In this document: piece by piece, positions 1 to 11,700 of the stretch
Layout: every line of letters begins with the position of its first letter
Position numbering within the stretch: the stretch's first letter is position 1
Source of the DNA: Drosophila pseudoobscura
Lineage: Eukaryota > Arthropoda > Insecta > Diptera > Drosophilidae
DNA length: 64,000 nucleotides
Assembly: GCF_009870125.1 (NCBI RefSeq)
Contig: NC_046679.1
Span: 23,374,001-23,438,000, forward strand
Direction: 5' to 3'
The notes under the pieces: model-generated
Told to the model about the DNA's origin: nothing
Database searches by the model: none
Seen by the model: the letters and a program-made list of their open reading frames with translations, nothing else
Program-made: the position numbers and the translations under genes

Positions 1-173
1 GTTTTCGTTGCCGTCTTGCTCCAGCGACTCCCCTGATTGACGACCACCACATTGACCACATGGGGTGGCGGTGGGGGTGGAGCCCGTCCTGTGGTGATGT
101 ACGTGGTCTGCGTTTGTTGTCCTGGGACGTAGTTGGTCACCGGCACCGAGGTCACATACGTCGTGGTCGACAT
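1..173 (-). CDS. N-terminal part of a sugar-transporter-like gene, cut by the window start
   Basis: An ATG at 173 opens a reading frame that stays open to base 1 (57 complete codons), so only the first exon or part of it is here. The peptide starts MSTTTYVTSVPVTNYVPG, is rich in Thr, Val, Gln and Pro, has a run of six prolines and a Val-rich segment (VVNVVVVNQG). No membrane helix is visible yet. The same style of Thr/Val-rich N-terminus (TVTVTVTQTRF) precedes the transporter body of the next gene on the same strand, so I infer a tandem paralogue of the SLC2/MFS sugar-transporter family. That assignment rests on the N-terminal resemblance and adjacency only. A TATA-like sequence lies about 100 bases upstream. 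Confidence 0.55.
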   Translation of the reverse strand, partial: MSTTTYVTSVPVTNYVPGQQTQTTYITTGRAPPPPPPHVVNVVVVNQGSRWSKTATK

Positions 174-1599
174 GCTGCTTCGTTATATAAGAAAAATGCG
201 TTTGCAAATTGAATTTCCGCTTCAAGACCCGTTCGATTCGTTTGATTTGGCGCCTATGGACGTACTGGGCGCGTATTTATAATTTTATTGTACTCAACCT
301 ACAAGTGAATACTATCAGCATTATACATAGATATCTGACCAAGAGATACTCGTAATTGATATAGTATTTTATCAGCTGCTAGATACACGCGTATCGTACA
401 CTCCCCCAGCTACTTCTCCTCGACCGTGATTCACGGAAAATAAGCCTTGATAAGTCTCCCTAAAGAGTGGTAGCTTGAGGCCAAGCCACTGACTCACTCA
501 CTGCCTGCTGGCTGCCTGTCCCAGTCCTAGTCGTTTTACTTAAATTGATCGTTCCAGCTGGGGCAAAGTTCACCTTTCACTTGGGTGATACATTCGTAGG
601 TACGACAGGGAATACCCCCAATTAATTGGGGTCTCTGGGAAAGCCTAGGTACCAGCTACTGGAGGATGACTGGCTGGCAGGAGCTCGATTCCTACAAGTG
701 TTGAGATCTTAAAGGCAAAGTCCACACTTTTTGAGTTCATAGTTGAGTTGAGACCCACGAAAAGGATATATAGTTACTGTTAATCCAGCCAGTAATACTG
801 GATAAGGGTTTTTCTCCTCTTGTGTTTTGCTGTCGTACTGTTGAATGGGCTTACAGATCTTTTCTCCCCTCACACGCAAACAGTCAGAAATTATCGGAAT
901 TTCTCACCTAAATTTAGGGATCGTAGAAGACTATTCTGTGCCATTCTGATTACCAATAAAATGCTAAAAAATATGGTCTATTACATCAAAATATAATCAG
1001 TCATAAGCTACTAAGCCTTTTTAATATCTGTTTCGAACTGTTCAAAGGAATTAAGTGTTTAATGTACAAACATATGTAGAATTTCAAGCGTTCCCAACGA
1101 GTCTTTCTAGGGAATGTCACACCACAGACTGATCTAAATCTAAATACATTTATTCAAAAAACAGCTGTTTCTTTATTTAGTTTCCATATTGATATGATCC
1201 TTAGCTGAAAAGAAAATTTCTTAGAACTTCTAAGAGTCTCCCCCTGCAGACCTTACTTTTTTAACGAAACTACGAGGGCTGGCCTATTCATTTCCCCACT
1301 CCAATTTAAAAATTGGAAATTTTTCCCCTCTTTTTCTTTAGCTCGAAACAAAACTGCTGTTATAGCGATTCAAATGCCACCAAAAGTTAGGAACCTTTTT
1401 GAAACTGTTCTTTTTTTCGCTAGAGAAAAGTAGGAAGATCAATTCTGAGTAGGACATAATCCTTTTATGGACGGATATTTTTGGGGAATTGGGGAACCGA
1501 TCTACAAATACGGATTTTACTTGCCCCACTCAACAGACTTTTTTGAGAGCCAGCCAAACCAAATGAAAAATGTATATTTCTTTTTGTATTTCTAATAGT
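174..1599. other. Intergenic region between two minus-strand transporter genes
   Basis: It holds the 5' flank of the partial gene at the window start and the 3' flank of the complete transporter gene. Apart from the TATA-like box and scattered TGATAA/TTATCA (GATA-type) sites I see no gene, tRNA or clear repeat. Short open frames here have no recognisable composition. Confidence 0.6.
274..281 (-). promoter_or_regulatory. TATA-box-like sequence upstream of the partial gene
   Basis: On the minus strand this reads TATAAATA, about 100 bases upstream of the ATG at 173. A start site about 30 bases downstream would fall near 250. No good initiator was found at the expected distance, so this is a motif match only. 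Confidence 0.35.
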
Positions 1600-1605
1600 T
1601 TTATT
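1600..1605 (-). terminator. Poly(A) signal of the sugar-transporter gene
   Basis: AATAAA on the minus strand, about 48 bases after the TAG stop at 1653-1655. Position and sequence fit a short Drosophila 3' UTR. Confidence 0.5.
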
Positions 1606-1652
1606 TAACATTGATCCTCCATCGATCCAACAATTCTTAACGATCCTTAGGT

Positions 1653-3282
1653 CTAGTAGGGGCTTACATTATGCACTCGCTGGAACCGCTCGCCGGCCTT
1701 CCGCAGCGTCAGTTTCTTGGTCTCCGGCATGACGATGGCGAAGAATATCACGCCCAGCAGCATGATAATGCCCACGATCAGGAAGTACTGGAAGAGGTAG
1801 TCCGTTGTGGGCTTGAAGGCGACTATCACGATGATGTGGATCACCTGCTCGCAGGCAACGATCAGGCCGACGAAGAAGGGCTTGACCCTCATGGGAAACG
1901 CCTCGCCCAGATAGGGGCTGGAGCTGCAGATGAAGAGCCCGGCGAAGGCCTGGAAGGCCAGTCCCAGGTTGCACACCTGCCCCATGTTGTACCAGCTGTA
2001 GATGTTGGCCGGTGTAGCATATATCCCAGCCATGCCCAGCATCAGGCCGGCCATGCAGAGCAGGCCCACCAGCGAGACGCCCTTGCGTCCCAGCGTGTCC
2101 AGGGCGCAGATGGTGAAAAGGGTGCTGATGAGACGTAGCGCGCTCCAGACATAGAGTGGCCAGGCGAAGATGGAGCCCTCGGAGATCGCAGTGCTGCCCA
2201 CGATGGACCATGTCAGGGGCAGGGCGAGGGTGAACGCCACGAAGCAGCGGAAAAAGAAGAGCTTGCAGAAGGGCATCACGGAAGCGGACAGCTCCTCGCC
2301 GAGGCTCCTGCTCTCGCTCTCCACCACATAGAGCCTGGCCTCCTCGAACAGCGCGTTGACGGTCTTCGGAACGTTGCCGGCCACAAGCATTTGCTGGCAC
2401 TGGCGCGCCTTCTCCTCCTGATTCCGGCGTATATAAAAGACGGGCGACTCCACGGACACCAGGACAAACAACAGGCCAAACACCGAGAATATAATCCCCA
2501 AAATGCCGTGCAGCAGGTTCGCGGATATATCCAATGACCTCGACCATTCTGTGTCGTAGGTGACTTGGATGCAGAGGCCCATGGCCAGGGCGACCTGCTC
2601 CATCGCTGAGTCAACGCCGCGTGTCTGGGTGGATATCTCGCCGATGTGGAGGAGGAAGGGCACTGTGATCAGGCCAATGCCCACTCCGCCCACATAGCGG
2701 GCGGCCAGAATGGCCGTGTACTCGTAGGGGGCACTCGTGAAGATAATGGCACCCGTCAGCTGCATAATGCCACCCAGGAGCTACACGAGAATGAGGACAG
2801 AGAGAGAGAGAGAGAGAGAGTGTGTGTCAGGATCCAGCCTATCGTAGTGGATCGTAGCTTACTCACATAATAGGCGATCTTTGGGATGAACGTCATTGTC
2901 AGAGCAGACACACAGGCTCCAATGATGACACCGATAAACCAGCTGTATTGGAATTCGGGCGATACGAGTATAACGCTAACGGGCTGATTCCAGCCGACAC
3001 TTTGGGCCAAGTCCATGCCTCCGTATACCAGAAACCAGAAAACTGAAAAGAGACAACGAATTTGCCACACATTCGATTCGATCCATGATTGATTATGGAC
3101 TCACTTGCCGAAGACAGGAGCGATCTCCGATTGGTATTCCGCAAGAATCGCGTTTGTGTCACAGTCACAGTCACCGTTTGTTGGGGTTGGGGCGCACATC
3201 CTGTGTTGCCACATGGGGCGGATGGTGCATAGATGCCGTCCGTCTTGAGGTCGGGTGCCGTTGTTGCATATATGGTCGTCAT
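1653..3282 (-). CDS. SLC2/MFS-type sugar transporter, three coding exons, 493 aa
   Basis: Predicted plasma-membrane sugar transporter of the major facilitator superfamily. Coding exons (minus strand): 3282-3105, 3042-2867 and 2780-1653; phases 1 and 0, all introns GT/AG. The protein is 493 aa, usual for the family. After a Thr/Val-rich N-terminal stretch come hydrophobic helices. Family marks visible are AARYVGGVGIGL (the GRxxxGxG region near helix 4), VESPVFYIRRNQEEKA (counterpart of PESPRWL after helix 6), DTLGRKG (loop 8-9) and PETKKLTLRKAGERF at the cytoplasmic C-terminus. I chose the ATG at 3282; an in-frame GTG at 3291 is not a plausible start. Several substrate-defining residues of classical glucose carriers are not obvious, so the substrate is unknown. 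It looks like a tandem paralogue of the partial gene at 1-173. In D. melanogaster several such genes lie in this neighbourhood; I cannot say which is the orthologue. Confidence 0.88.
2796..2821. repeat. (GA)n microsatellite in intron 2 of the transporter
   Basis: A run of GA dinucleotides. On the transcribed strand it is a TC run that forms the polypyrimidine tract just before the acceptor at 2781-2782, so its length could affect splicing. Confidence 0.8.
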
Positions 3283-3416
3283 TCCGCTCACTTTTCACGG
3301 ATAGCCAAAAAGCGGAGCAGTTGAAACGCCTTCTTCGGGGGTTCGTTCGAAACTGGGGCTTGCTTTTGGCCATTTCATCGCATTTAAATGTGACACCCGC
3401 GATACCTGGTATCTAG

Positions 3417-3448
3417 CTATCATTACAGATAATGCGTGTGATAGATAA
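3417..3448. promoter_or_regulatory. Cluster of four GATA-factor motifs upstream of the sugar transporter
   Basis: WGATAR matches at 3417-3422 (reverse), 3427-3432, 3439-3444 and 3443-3448, i.e. four within 32 bases, about 140 bases upstream of the ATG at 3282. GATA factors drive many gut genes in flies, so midgut expression of the transporter is a reasonable inference. Confidence 0.45.
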
Positions 3449-5139
3449 TTACCATTGTAATCAGTTTATTTTTCGATTCCTTTTGATTCGATTAGGTGGG
3501 GTGTGTACCTGGAATTGGTTGCCTGTTCACTGAATCACGGTCAATCGGCAACAGGGTTCTTTTTTTAGTGCCCTTCCAATTCTATAAATACAGTACATTG
3601 GTGTCCGACAAGTCTGATAAGTCTTCTGCTGGTTCCCGAAAAGTGGCACCATTCTCACGATTGAAACTATCTTTTAAGTATTACTAAACCTTTTAATTCC
3701 ATTTATGCCTAGTATTCTTTGCTTTTTGTGGGGTATCTATGTATCTATTGCCTGGTCTGTGGGACTCCTTTCCAATTGGCTTGTGACACAGCGCCTGTCT
3801 GGCGGTCTGGGTGTTGCAACAACAGTCAAGAGATTAGCAGGCAGCGGCAGCATCATCTTCATAATTATTCCATTGGGACGGGGCAACACTCAAGTGCTTG
3901 CTTGAGTTGTCTCAAATTGCGTAATGTCTGAACTGACATTGCCATTTCCATCCACTGCTCCATCCACTCCACTCCATGGCATACCATCAGCCAGCCAGCA
4001 TCTTCATGGGCCCAATCTATCTTGTTGCGCCTCAAACTGTCAAATCGCACACATGTCGTTCTGCCTGCCTTTGGGTGGGGGGACTAGAGAGTGCCGAGAG
4101 CTTAGAGTGCCGACTGGGTGCTGGAGAAAAGCGAAGACAGACAGACTGTTGCCTGTTTCTTGTCATTTGTCGCTGCTCCTCGACAAATTAGCCAAATGCG
4201 ACGCCAGTTCCAGTCACACATCCCAGTTCCAATCTGCCAGCCCATTTCTGAGAGATTCAAGTACATTTTAATGAGTTTATGCATAAAGTTGTCTAATGGC
4301 GCACAAATTATGAACGCCACCAGCCTGTAGGGACACACAGATATGCCTGCAGATGGAGATACAAATGGATATAGAGATGCGAGATGCCAATGGAGCACAT
4401 GGCACATGGCACATGGCACATGAGAGCACTTTGCCTTTGCCTTCAGGAGAAACTCTGTGCGGATTCTGGATTCTGGTGGCTGATGGCTGATGGCTGGAGG
4501 CTGATGGCTGGAGGCTGATGGCTGCTGTCTGCTGTGCCAACTAATGGAGTCTAATTACTCTGGCCGACAGACAGTACCCGTCAAGCGCGACGCGAATCTC
4601 TGGGCTAATAAAAATGTATTAAAGCAGAGAGCCAGAGTAGCAGAGAATAGACACAAGACACATTCTTGGACAGTCATTTATTCATTGTCAAATAAACCAT
4701 ATGCTGCTCCTAAGCCTTTGCCTTGCCGTTCCCTATTTGGGCCCTGTTAAGCGGCTGGCCAGCCGTCTCTGCATATTCATGCGGTGTATGTTCTGGCAGC
4801 ACTTGACCACCAGAATGAAATACACGCATTTCATGGATGCCCACAGCACTTGCTTCCAGTGGCGGAGGTACGTGAGAGGCGGGGGCCTGGCGGCTGCTGG
4901 TGGGGGAGGCATGCTGGATTCAGTCAGACAGGAATTTAGTTTACCGAGAATCGAAACATCAGTGATGTGTTCACACACGACACGAAAATCATTTCCCCAA
5001 ATCGATCAAATAAAATATAAACAAAACTTTTGGTTTTTTGCCGAGCCAAATATGATTTATTAGCTTTGGAGCGTGAATCATTTTCTAAATATAAAAAGTA
5101 ATAAGTAAATTCATTTGAAAATTCACAGTGGCAGTAGAG
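3449..5139. other. Intergenic region between the transporter and the tRNA pair
   Basis: No gene seen. It contains simple repeats: tandem GGCACAT near 4399-4420 and GGCTGATGGCTGGA units near 4478-4523. A plus-strand TATA-like sequence (TATAAATAC) at about 3583 has no supporting gene. Confidence 0.5.
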
Positions 5140-5140
5140 C

Positions 5141-5149
5141 AAAAAAAAA
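5141..5149 (-). terminator. RNA polymerase III terminator of tRNA-Val
   Basis: Nine T residues on the minus strand, beginning about 10 bases after the 3' end of the tRNA. Confidence 0.8.
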
Positions 5150-5159
5150 GATTTCCCTA

Positions 5160-5232
5160 TGTTTCCGCCCGGGATTGAACCGGGGGCCTTCCGCGTGTTA
5201 GGCGGATGTGATAACCACTACACCACGGAAAC
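5160..5232 (-). tRNA. tRNA-Val (anticodon AAC)
   Basis: A 73-base cloverleaf on the minus strand. Acceptor arms GTTTCCG and CGGAAAC pair perfectly, discriminator A follows, the D arm carries GTAGTGGTTATCAC, the anticodon loop CTAACAC gives AAC, and the T arm contains the B-box GGTTCAATCCC. No intron and no encoded CCA, as expected for eukaryotes. A T-run follows. It reads as a functional gene. Confidence 0.95.
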
Positions 5233-5665
5233 ATCCTCGAGGGTGGCCACAAAAATTGCGATTTTCAAGACGAATCATAGGGAATCCAAGAAAGCTCTGT
5301 GGAAATCATGGAAAGTTATGTAAAATTAGAAATAGTCCCATGAAAAGTTCTACAAACAAACCCGGAAACATCCTCGAATTCCAGCCCCAAGAATAATTTA
5401 AATATTAAAATTAGTCAAATAATAAAAATATTAAAAATAAAATTAATTTTATATTAATAATAAATAAATTTTAATTAATTAATTAATTCAATAAAAATTA
5501 AATTAGAGTAATTCATATATTCTGATTGCAAAAACATTAAAAATAATCAAAATACCAAAACAATAAAAATATTATAATATTTAAAATAAATAAAATATAA
5601 TAAGTATCTCCCCCTTCAATGCTGTTCAAATATATTCATTTTAAAAATTGAATTTTTGTCGGGGG
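5233..5665. other. AT-rich spacer between the tRNA genes
   Basis: Contains a second copy (5363-5377) of a 15-base sequence that spans the 5' end and flank of tRNA-Val (5226-5240), then a very AT-rich block from about 5396 to 5610 built of AATAAAAATATTAA-like tracts. No gene seen. Confidence 0.6.
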
Positions 5666-5672
5666 AAAAAAA
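5666..5672 (-). terminator. RNA polymerase III terminator of tRNA-Phe
   Basis: Seven T residues on the minus strand about 10 bases after the tRNA 3' end. Confidence 0.8.
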
Positions 5673-5681
5673 TAGGAGTCT

Positions 5682-5754
5682 TGCCGAAACCCGGGATTGA
5701 ACCGGGGACCTTTAGATCTTCAGTCTAACGCTCTCCCAACTGAGCTATTTCGGC
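5682..5754 (-). tRNA. tRNA-Phe (anticodon GAA)
   Basis: A 73-base cloverleaf on the minus strand. Acceptor arms GCCGAAA and TTTCGGC pair, the A-box reads TAGCTCAGTTGGGAG, the anticodon loop CTGAAGA gives GAA, and the T arm has GGTTCAATCCC. No intron. It lies about 450 bases upstream of, and in the same orientation as, tRNA-Val, with its own T-run. Confidence 0.95.
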
Positions 5755-8700
5755 TGTTGCATCTCCTTCAACATCCAAAGCATCGAAAGCTAAGGGATCC
5801 CCATCCACTCTACCTACCTACATACATACATATATGTATCTATTGAATACCTTTTATAAAGGAAACGCAATCTTGAATCTTGGACTGCGCGTAAAAATAG
5901 GTTCACAGTAAAGTTCATTTAATTTTTCTGTTTTGCTATTTATAAATCGGCATTTCTGCGGGCCATGCCAATTTTTTGGGCTGTCACAATTTTTGACAGT
6001 TGCAAAGATTTACGTTGACACTTGCAACGTCTTAAAAGCTCCACAAACAAACATCGGGGCGGGGGAAAGTCTCTATGCAGCTGCGGATTTTTTTATAGCG
6101 GAAATTTCAGTGAAAATTCGTTCGAAATTACGTTAATTGTTGCATTTGTAACATTTTATGAGCCCACGGAACGAAATCTACAGCCAAACGAGGCGTGACT
6201 CCTGACGGGCAGGGCAAGGCTAGGCTGAAATTAATTTTCGTTGATTTTTGTGTGTTTTCTTTTTGTTTCTTTGGCAAACTGTCAGAATGTGTATGGCTCG
6301 TTCTTTGAACTTTCGAAGAAATGGCAAACAAACAGTTTTCAATGGCAACCGAATCGGTAGAATATGAAAAATGGTCTATATATGGGGAAATTCATGGAGA
6401 GTCATTCAGTAATCAGCAAATTTGTATATTGATTGGCACTTCCTGCCTGCTAAAATACAGAAATTTCCCTCAAGTGAGTTACTACAAATCTGACGAATGA
6501 AAACTACAGAAAATTGTATGCGAAAAGTTTCGCGAAAATATCATTTTGATTCAGTGAATCAAATGAGTCAGTAGGACAAGGAAACAAACAATTTAATCGC
6601 CTATATCGTGGAATAAATGTTTCCCTGTCAAGATCCAACCCTTTTCTGCATTCCTCAGAGTATGGAAAGTGCCGCAGTAACCTGATAAATTCATTCGAAA
6701 TCAAAGTGCCAGGTCCAATGCCTCTGGCTGGGGCAGGGCTCGTGCTCGTGTCCCTCAAAAGCTGTGGCCTTGTGCTCGCCTGGACATAACCTGATCCCTC
6801 TCTATATGTCTGAGAAGAGCACCTTTTGTGCTCAGTGTATCTGTGGCAGCGTGTGTGTCTGTGTGTGTGTTTGTGCAACTAATGCGGCTTCCGTTTGACG
6901 CCCGGCGCTGAAAACTGAGCCTCCAAACGTACCTTTTGGCCCGGGATCGGATCGTCATTGTCTGCGGACTCTGCTGCTGTTTTGGGGGCTCTGTTAATGA
7001 TTCACATTCTTGAAAACCGATCGTGTGGCAGACCGAAATTCCTCTGAAAACCAAGCCATGCCCCCACGTCCACGCCCCGTTGTCGATTTATGATTTATGG
7101 CCAGTCGCCTGCCCACAGATTTCATATTTTTTGCCTGTGTTTTTGACCACTGTCCACCATTTAGTCCAAGGCGAGCAGGTTTTTATTATTCTTCTCTTTT
7201 TTTTTTGTTTTTGCATTTGTTAATATTCATTTAATTGTGATACTTTTTTTCGTGTGTCATCGCCGCGAAAAATTTCAAAATTTCAGACAGTCTGGAGGCA
7301 GCAATTAATTGTGTTTTATTTTCAGCGGCAAGCAAACAATGACAACAACAGCATTCCTCTGATATGTCAAGAGAATGCTTAACATTTTCGCTAGAATTTC
7401 TATTTTCGCTCGGTCACAACTTTGGATGGGGTCCCCCCTCTGAGGGGCCCGTCTGCTGAGGGACCAGACCTTGAGAACACTTTAAAGACGGAGAATTCAA
7501 GGGAGAGATCTATAGCAAAAGGTGAACTTTCATTTGAACAGATCCCCCAGGGGGTGCAAGTCCAAATTGTGGCAGAAATCGATATCTGGCACTCTCCTTA
7601 GCCCTACTCGTACGACATTCGGCCTGGCTAAAACTGATATGTAAATGTCAGGCAACCAAAACAAAAGGAAGTCCTTTACAGCCCAAGCCCCTTTCCAGTT
7701 GGGGACACTTTTTGCTGGCGCAAGTCGACTTTTTATCCAGCAGTTTATGGCAATTGCATTTCCACCATTTCCATCGCTAAGTGGGTCACAATTTGATTTG
7801 ATTTGTTTATGGCATAACAACAGGAACAACAACCAAAGAACGGAATGGTGAAGGCGTAGGCTCAGGCGAAGGGGGATTTATTTATGATATAGGTAGACTC
7901 CACTCCCCTGGGTAATTGCCTTATTAGGGCAATTGTTGGGGAATAATGCAGAAGGAGCTCTCTATTGCCACTGGCAGCTCTCTGCAGTTCACTTTTAACC
8001 TTTACCAGCGATTTCGAATACGAGGGGGCCGAAGGGGGCAGGGGAGGCTTTCTTGGCCATAGCTTGTAATTGAGTTAATTGCAAAAATTCTTGTTTTTTT
8101 CCTCATAGTGTTTTTATTATGAATTGCCTTGGCAAAACTCCGACAGCAGCTGCAAAATAAATTACCCAAAAATGTGTGTAAAACAAATTGCCAAAGACAG
8201 GTATTAAATATGAACAGAAGTTTGTTTGTGGATTAAGAATGAATAAATTTCCATTTGGCAGTGCAAGGGAAGTCGAGTCTGTTGAATACTCGTAAACCGC
8301 TGACTGAATGATATCTCTGGTTGCTGGTCATTCGCCTCTGCCTGGGAACTGGCCATAAAACTGAAATCTCAGCCACTCTCCCAGGTCACTCTCCTTATTA
8401 TAATTCCGACACAAACCACAAGATTTACTGAAAGACATTCCCCCAAACAATTTGTTGCCATTGAAATTTATTGTTGAGTCGTCAGATCCGACGGCGGAAC
8501 CGACATTTCGGTTGTTTTCTGTTTTATTTCTATTTACAAATTGGTCTCTGCTTCGCCCTGCAACATATTACATATTTATATAGTTTTTTGGCTTACCTCC
8601 TGATACACTTTCAAGGGGGTATTATGATCCCCCAAGGGTTTTACCTCTCTGTTTTTTACATGGGATACATTTGCACTTTATTTGAAGGCTCTTCTTTTCC

Positions 8701-11700
8701 TTTACTTTCTTTTAGAAAGTACAAATGCAAGAATGCTCCATTTTCTTGGGCTTTATTCATAAGAAATGCAAAATGTATTCCAAATGGAATGTATTTTGAA
8801 TTTGGGGCACTGCAACAACCAACGCTGTATGTATTTTGTTTTTGCATTCTCGGTCGCACTCTCTGGCACTTTCTGTTGCCTCGATCGACTGATCTGCAAA
8901 GCGAAGGGTATTCGGGTAGCCTTCTATAATTTTTCTCGATCTCCAGCACGTGTCTCACACTTCCCTTGGCCTCTCTGCCTGCCTTGACTTTTATATTTCT
9001 TTAAAAAAAAACATATCCATCTGTTATATTTTTGTACATTTTTCATAATTCTCCTTCTGGTGTTTGAATGAATTTAATTGGTTTGACAGTTGCTTTTAGG
9101 GGGAGGGCAGGCGGCGTTTTATGGACTAACGACTGGCGGGAACATAGAAACATTTTTTAATGATATTCCACCCAATTTGTCATGCACACAGCCCGTGCCC
9201 CGCCCCCCTTCCCCTCTCGGGGGTCTGAAAACTAAACTTTCTCGAGTGTTGGGCCAAAAGGGAACAACTTAAATATTTCAAGTCCATTACAGAACTGTCA
9301 CAACATGTACAGGTTTCACTCGGCTGAGGCAAGTTGAGTGAGCAAAACGCAAATTGGCTCTGCCACAAAGTAGGGGCTCGACTCGCCTCGACACGACTCT
9401 CCTCTCCTGGCCCTCAGCCGCGTGGGGCCTGTCCAACCCACTTAAGTGACATTTGCCACATGTTTCGGGGCCCGAGTTCTCGGGTTTGGGGTTTGGGGCT
9501 TGGGGGTACCATTAAATATGCATAAATCGAACTGAAAAAGCCGCCAGCCGCAAGTAACGAAGATGTTGCATGGACTTTATGTGTTCGTGTGTGTGGGAGT
9601 GCTAGTGGGAGTGGGTGTTGCATTGCCCTGCCCCTGGCCCATGTCACACTGCGGTCCGCGCATGAGTTAGCTTTTAAATAGTTAGTTAAGCGTTAAATTG
9701 ACTTGGCAAAGCCATCAACTGGTCACATGTCAAACCCAATCCCCTGCCAGTCGCAGTCGCAGTCCCAGTCGCAGTCGCCTGCCTTGTTAATTGCATAATT
9801 AAGCGCAAAGTTGGACTTGGACTGGCAGGGGCTACGCCACGGATTGCAGCCTACGCAGAAACTGCTCCACATTTGCAGACCCAGTGACGTCTGGAAGATT
9901 GCTTGCTCCAAGTGCTCCGACTGCCTGCTGCTACTCCTCCTATTTACCCACTTGAGTCGTTGACATCCACGCTAATGAGTCGCGAATCGCGAATCGCGAG
10001 TCCCCAGTCTCCAGACAGCTTCGAGTTCCTGGCAATCCGATGCGATAAGGCGGAATTTATCATCTCTGTCTCGGGAGGCTGTCAGATTAGTCGACTCCAG
10101 TCTATTTGCATATTCATAAATCTGCAATTCTGGCAGAAAGTGGAAAGTGGAGACCAGGAGCATGGACTTCGAGTGGACTTCGACTCTGAGCTAATTGAAA
10201 TCTGTATTTACTTTTAATTGAATGCCCCTCTGGCCAGCTCCCAGCTCTATCTGATCCATCTGTCTGTGTCGGCCCTGCTGCTGGTCCCCTCCCTCCCCGG
10301 TTGTGCAATCATTTTGTCTGCGGGATAAGAGAAATCGCATTATTTTACATGCATTTTGTTTGTCACTCGATGGCAGCACTTGGTTTATTGCGGACTCGAC
10401 AGAACTCTGATTCTGTGACTCACAGATGAGACTCTTGGGGTTCCTGGAATGGAGGAACCCCCACAAAGGGACGCCCCTGACCAAAAGGCAGACCCATAAA
10501 AATACCGAAAGGGAGAAAACAAAGCAAGAAATGTGGCTTTGGACCGCTTACAAAAGGAAAAAGAAGGAGACCAAGAAGACCAAGAAGCATCGCATCCTTC
10601 AAGTAAATGTTGCTGTAATAAAATTTTACGATCGCCTAGCAACAGGCACGATTTTTTAGTCTGTAGATCGGGAATGAGGAATGGTGGTGTGGGGGCTTGG
10701 GGCATGGGGGATCGCAGCAGAAGGACACAAAACAAAAGTCATGAAATTCATGAATGAATCAGGAAATCGTGTTGGCGTTCGTACTCCTCCAACCGATGCT
10801 CTCTTCCCCTCTGTGTGGTTTTTGCTTTTGGCAGGGGACAAGTTTTGTGTTCTGTTTGTTGCCAGGCCGAGAACACGTTCCCTGTGGTCCAGGTTCAGGT
10901 CCACGCCAGGTCCAGGCCAGGTCCAGGCCGGGTCCAGGCCAGGTCTCCCCTGCTCTTTCTGGCCAGTCTGCGCATGCGTGACGTCTGTCAGCAGGCGACA
11001 GGAAGATGCCGCACACACAAAAAAGGAGAGAGAGCCAGTTCCAGAGCCCCTTTCGGCTGTGGTTTTTGTTTGCCAAGAAACATGTTTGTTTCCCTTTTGG
11101 GTCCATGGACGGTTGGGTCATGCTGGGCCCAAACTCGTTCCCAGTCGCCGGGTTTCGCTGGACTGCAGGGAGCAGGGAACAGCCTTGGGGAAATAAGGAA
11201 GTTTCGTCTGTCAAGTGGCTGGAGGGGCTGGGGTGGAAAGAAGGCGGCTGTTTCCAGCTGCTTTCTGCCACTTCAGCTTTCAGTTCTGATTGATTCGATT
11301 CGAGGGCAATTGGCGTTTCTATTTCGGTGGCAGAAAATGCAACATAATTGAGCAGAAATAAATAAAATGCCTGGCAAAATACTTCTATTGCATCTGCCAC
11401 AGAGCCTGGGACTCCCACTCGGCCATTGTGCCACGTTCAAGTGGCTGCCATCCATCCACCGCCGCCGGATGTTGGTGGCATCTTCAACTACCAGCTATTT
11501 CTGTTTGCAACTTGCAACCTGCAACCTGCCTCGTCTCTTTATTGTTTCTCTTGGCTTATTTTTGTTTGCATTTTAAACAGACATTTTGCTTGTCTTTTGG
11601 ACTCCACACCCAAAAAGTCTTCCGAGGAAGCATTTTTTGTGTGCGATTATGCAACACAACTGCCTTCGAAACTGGGTTTTTTTTTGGGTTGGGCCTCGTT

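Noticed and set aside
225..257. Downstream promoter element for the partial gene at the window start
   Set aside because: GGTCT lies near the right distance but is one base out of register with the best initiator.
3101..3373. 90-codon minus-strand frame at the start of the sugar transporter
   Set aside because: It is in a different frame from the transporter; the Thr/Val-rich frame starting at 3282 splices in phase to the membrane domain.
10681..11418. Long overlapping frames on both strands in the Sulf1 5' region
   Set aside because: They depend on a CCAGGTC-type repeat and a biased base composition, show no domain and no splice context.
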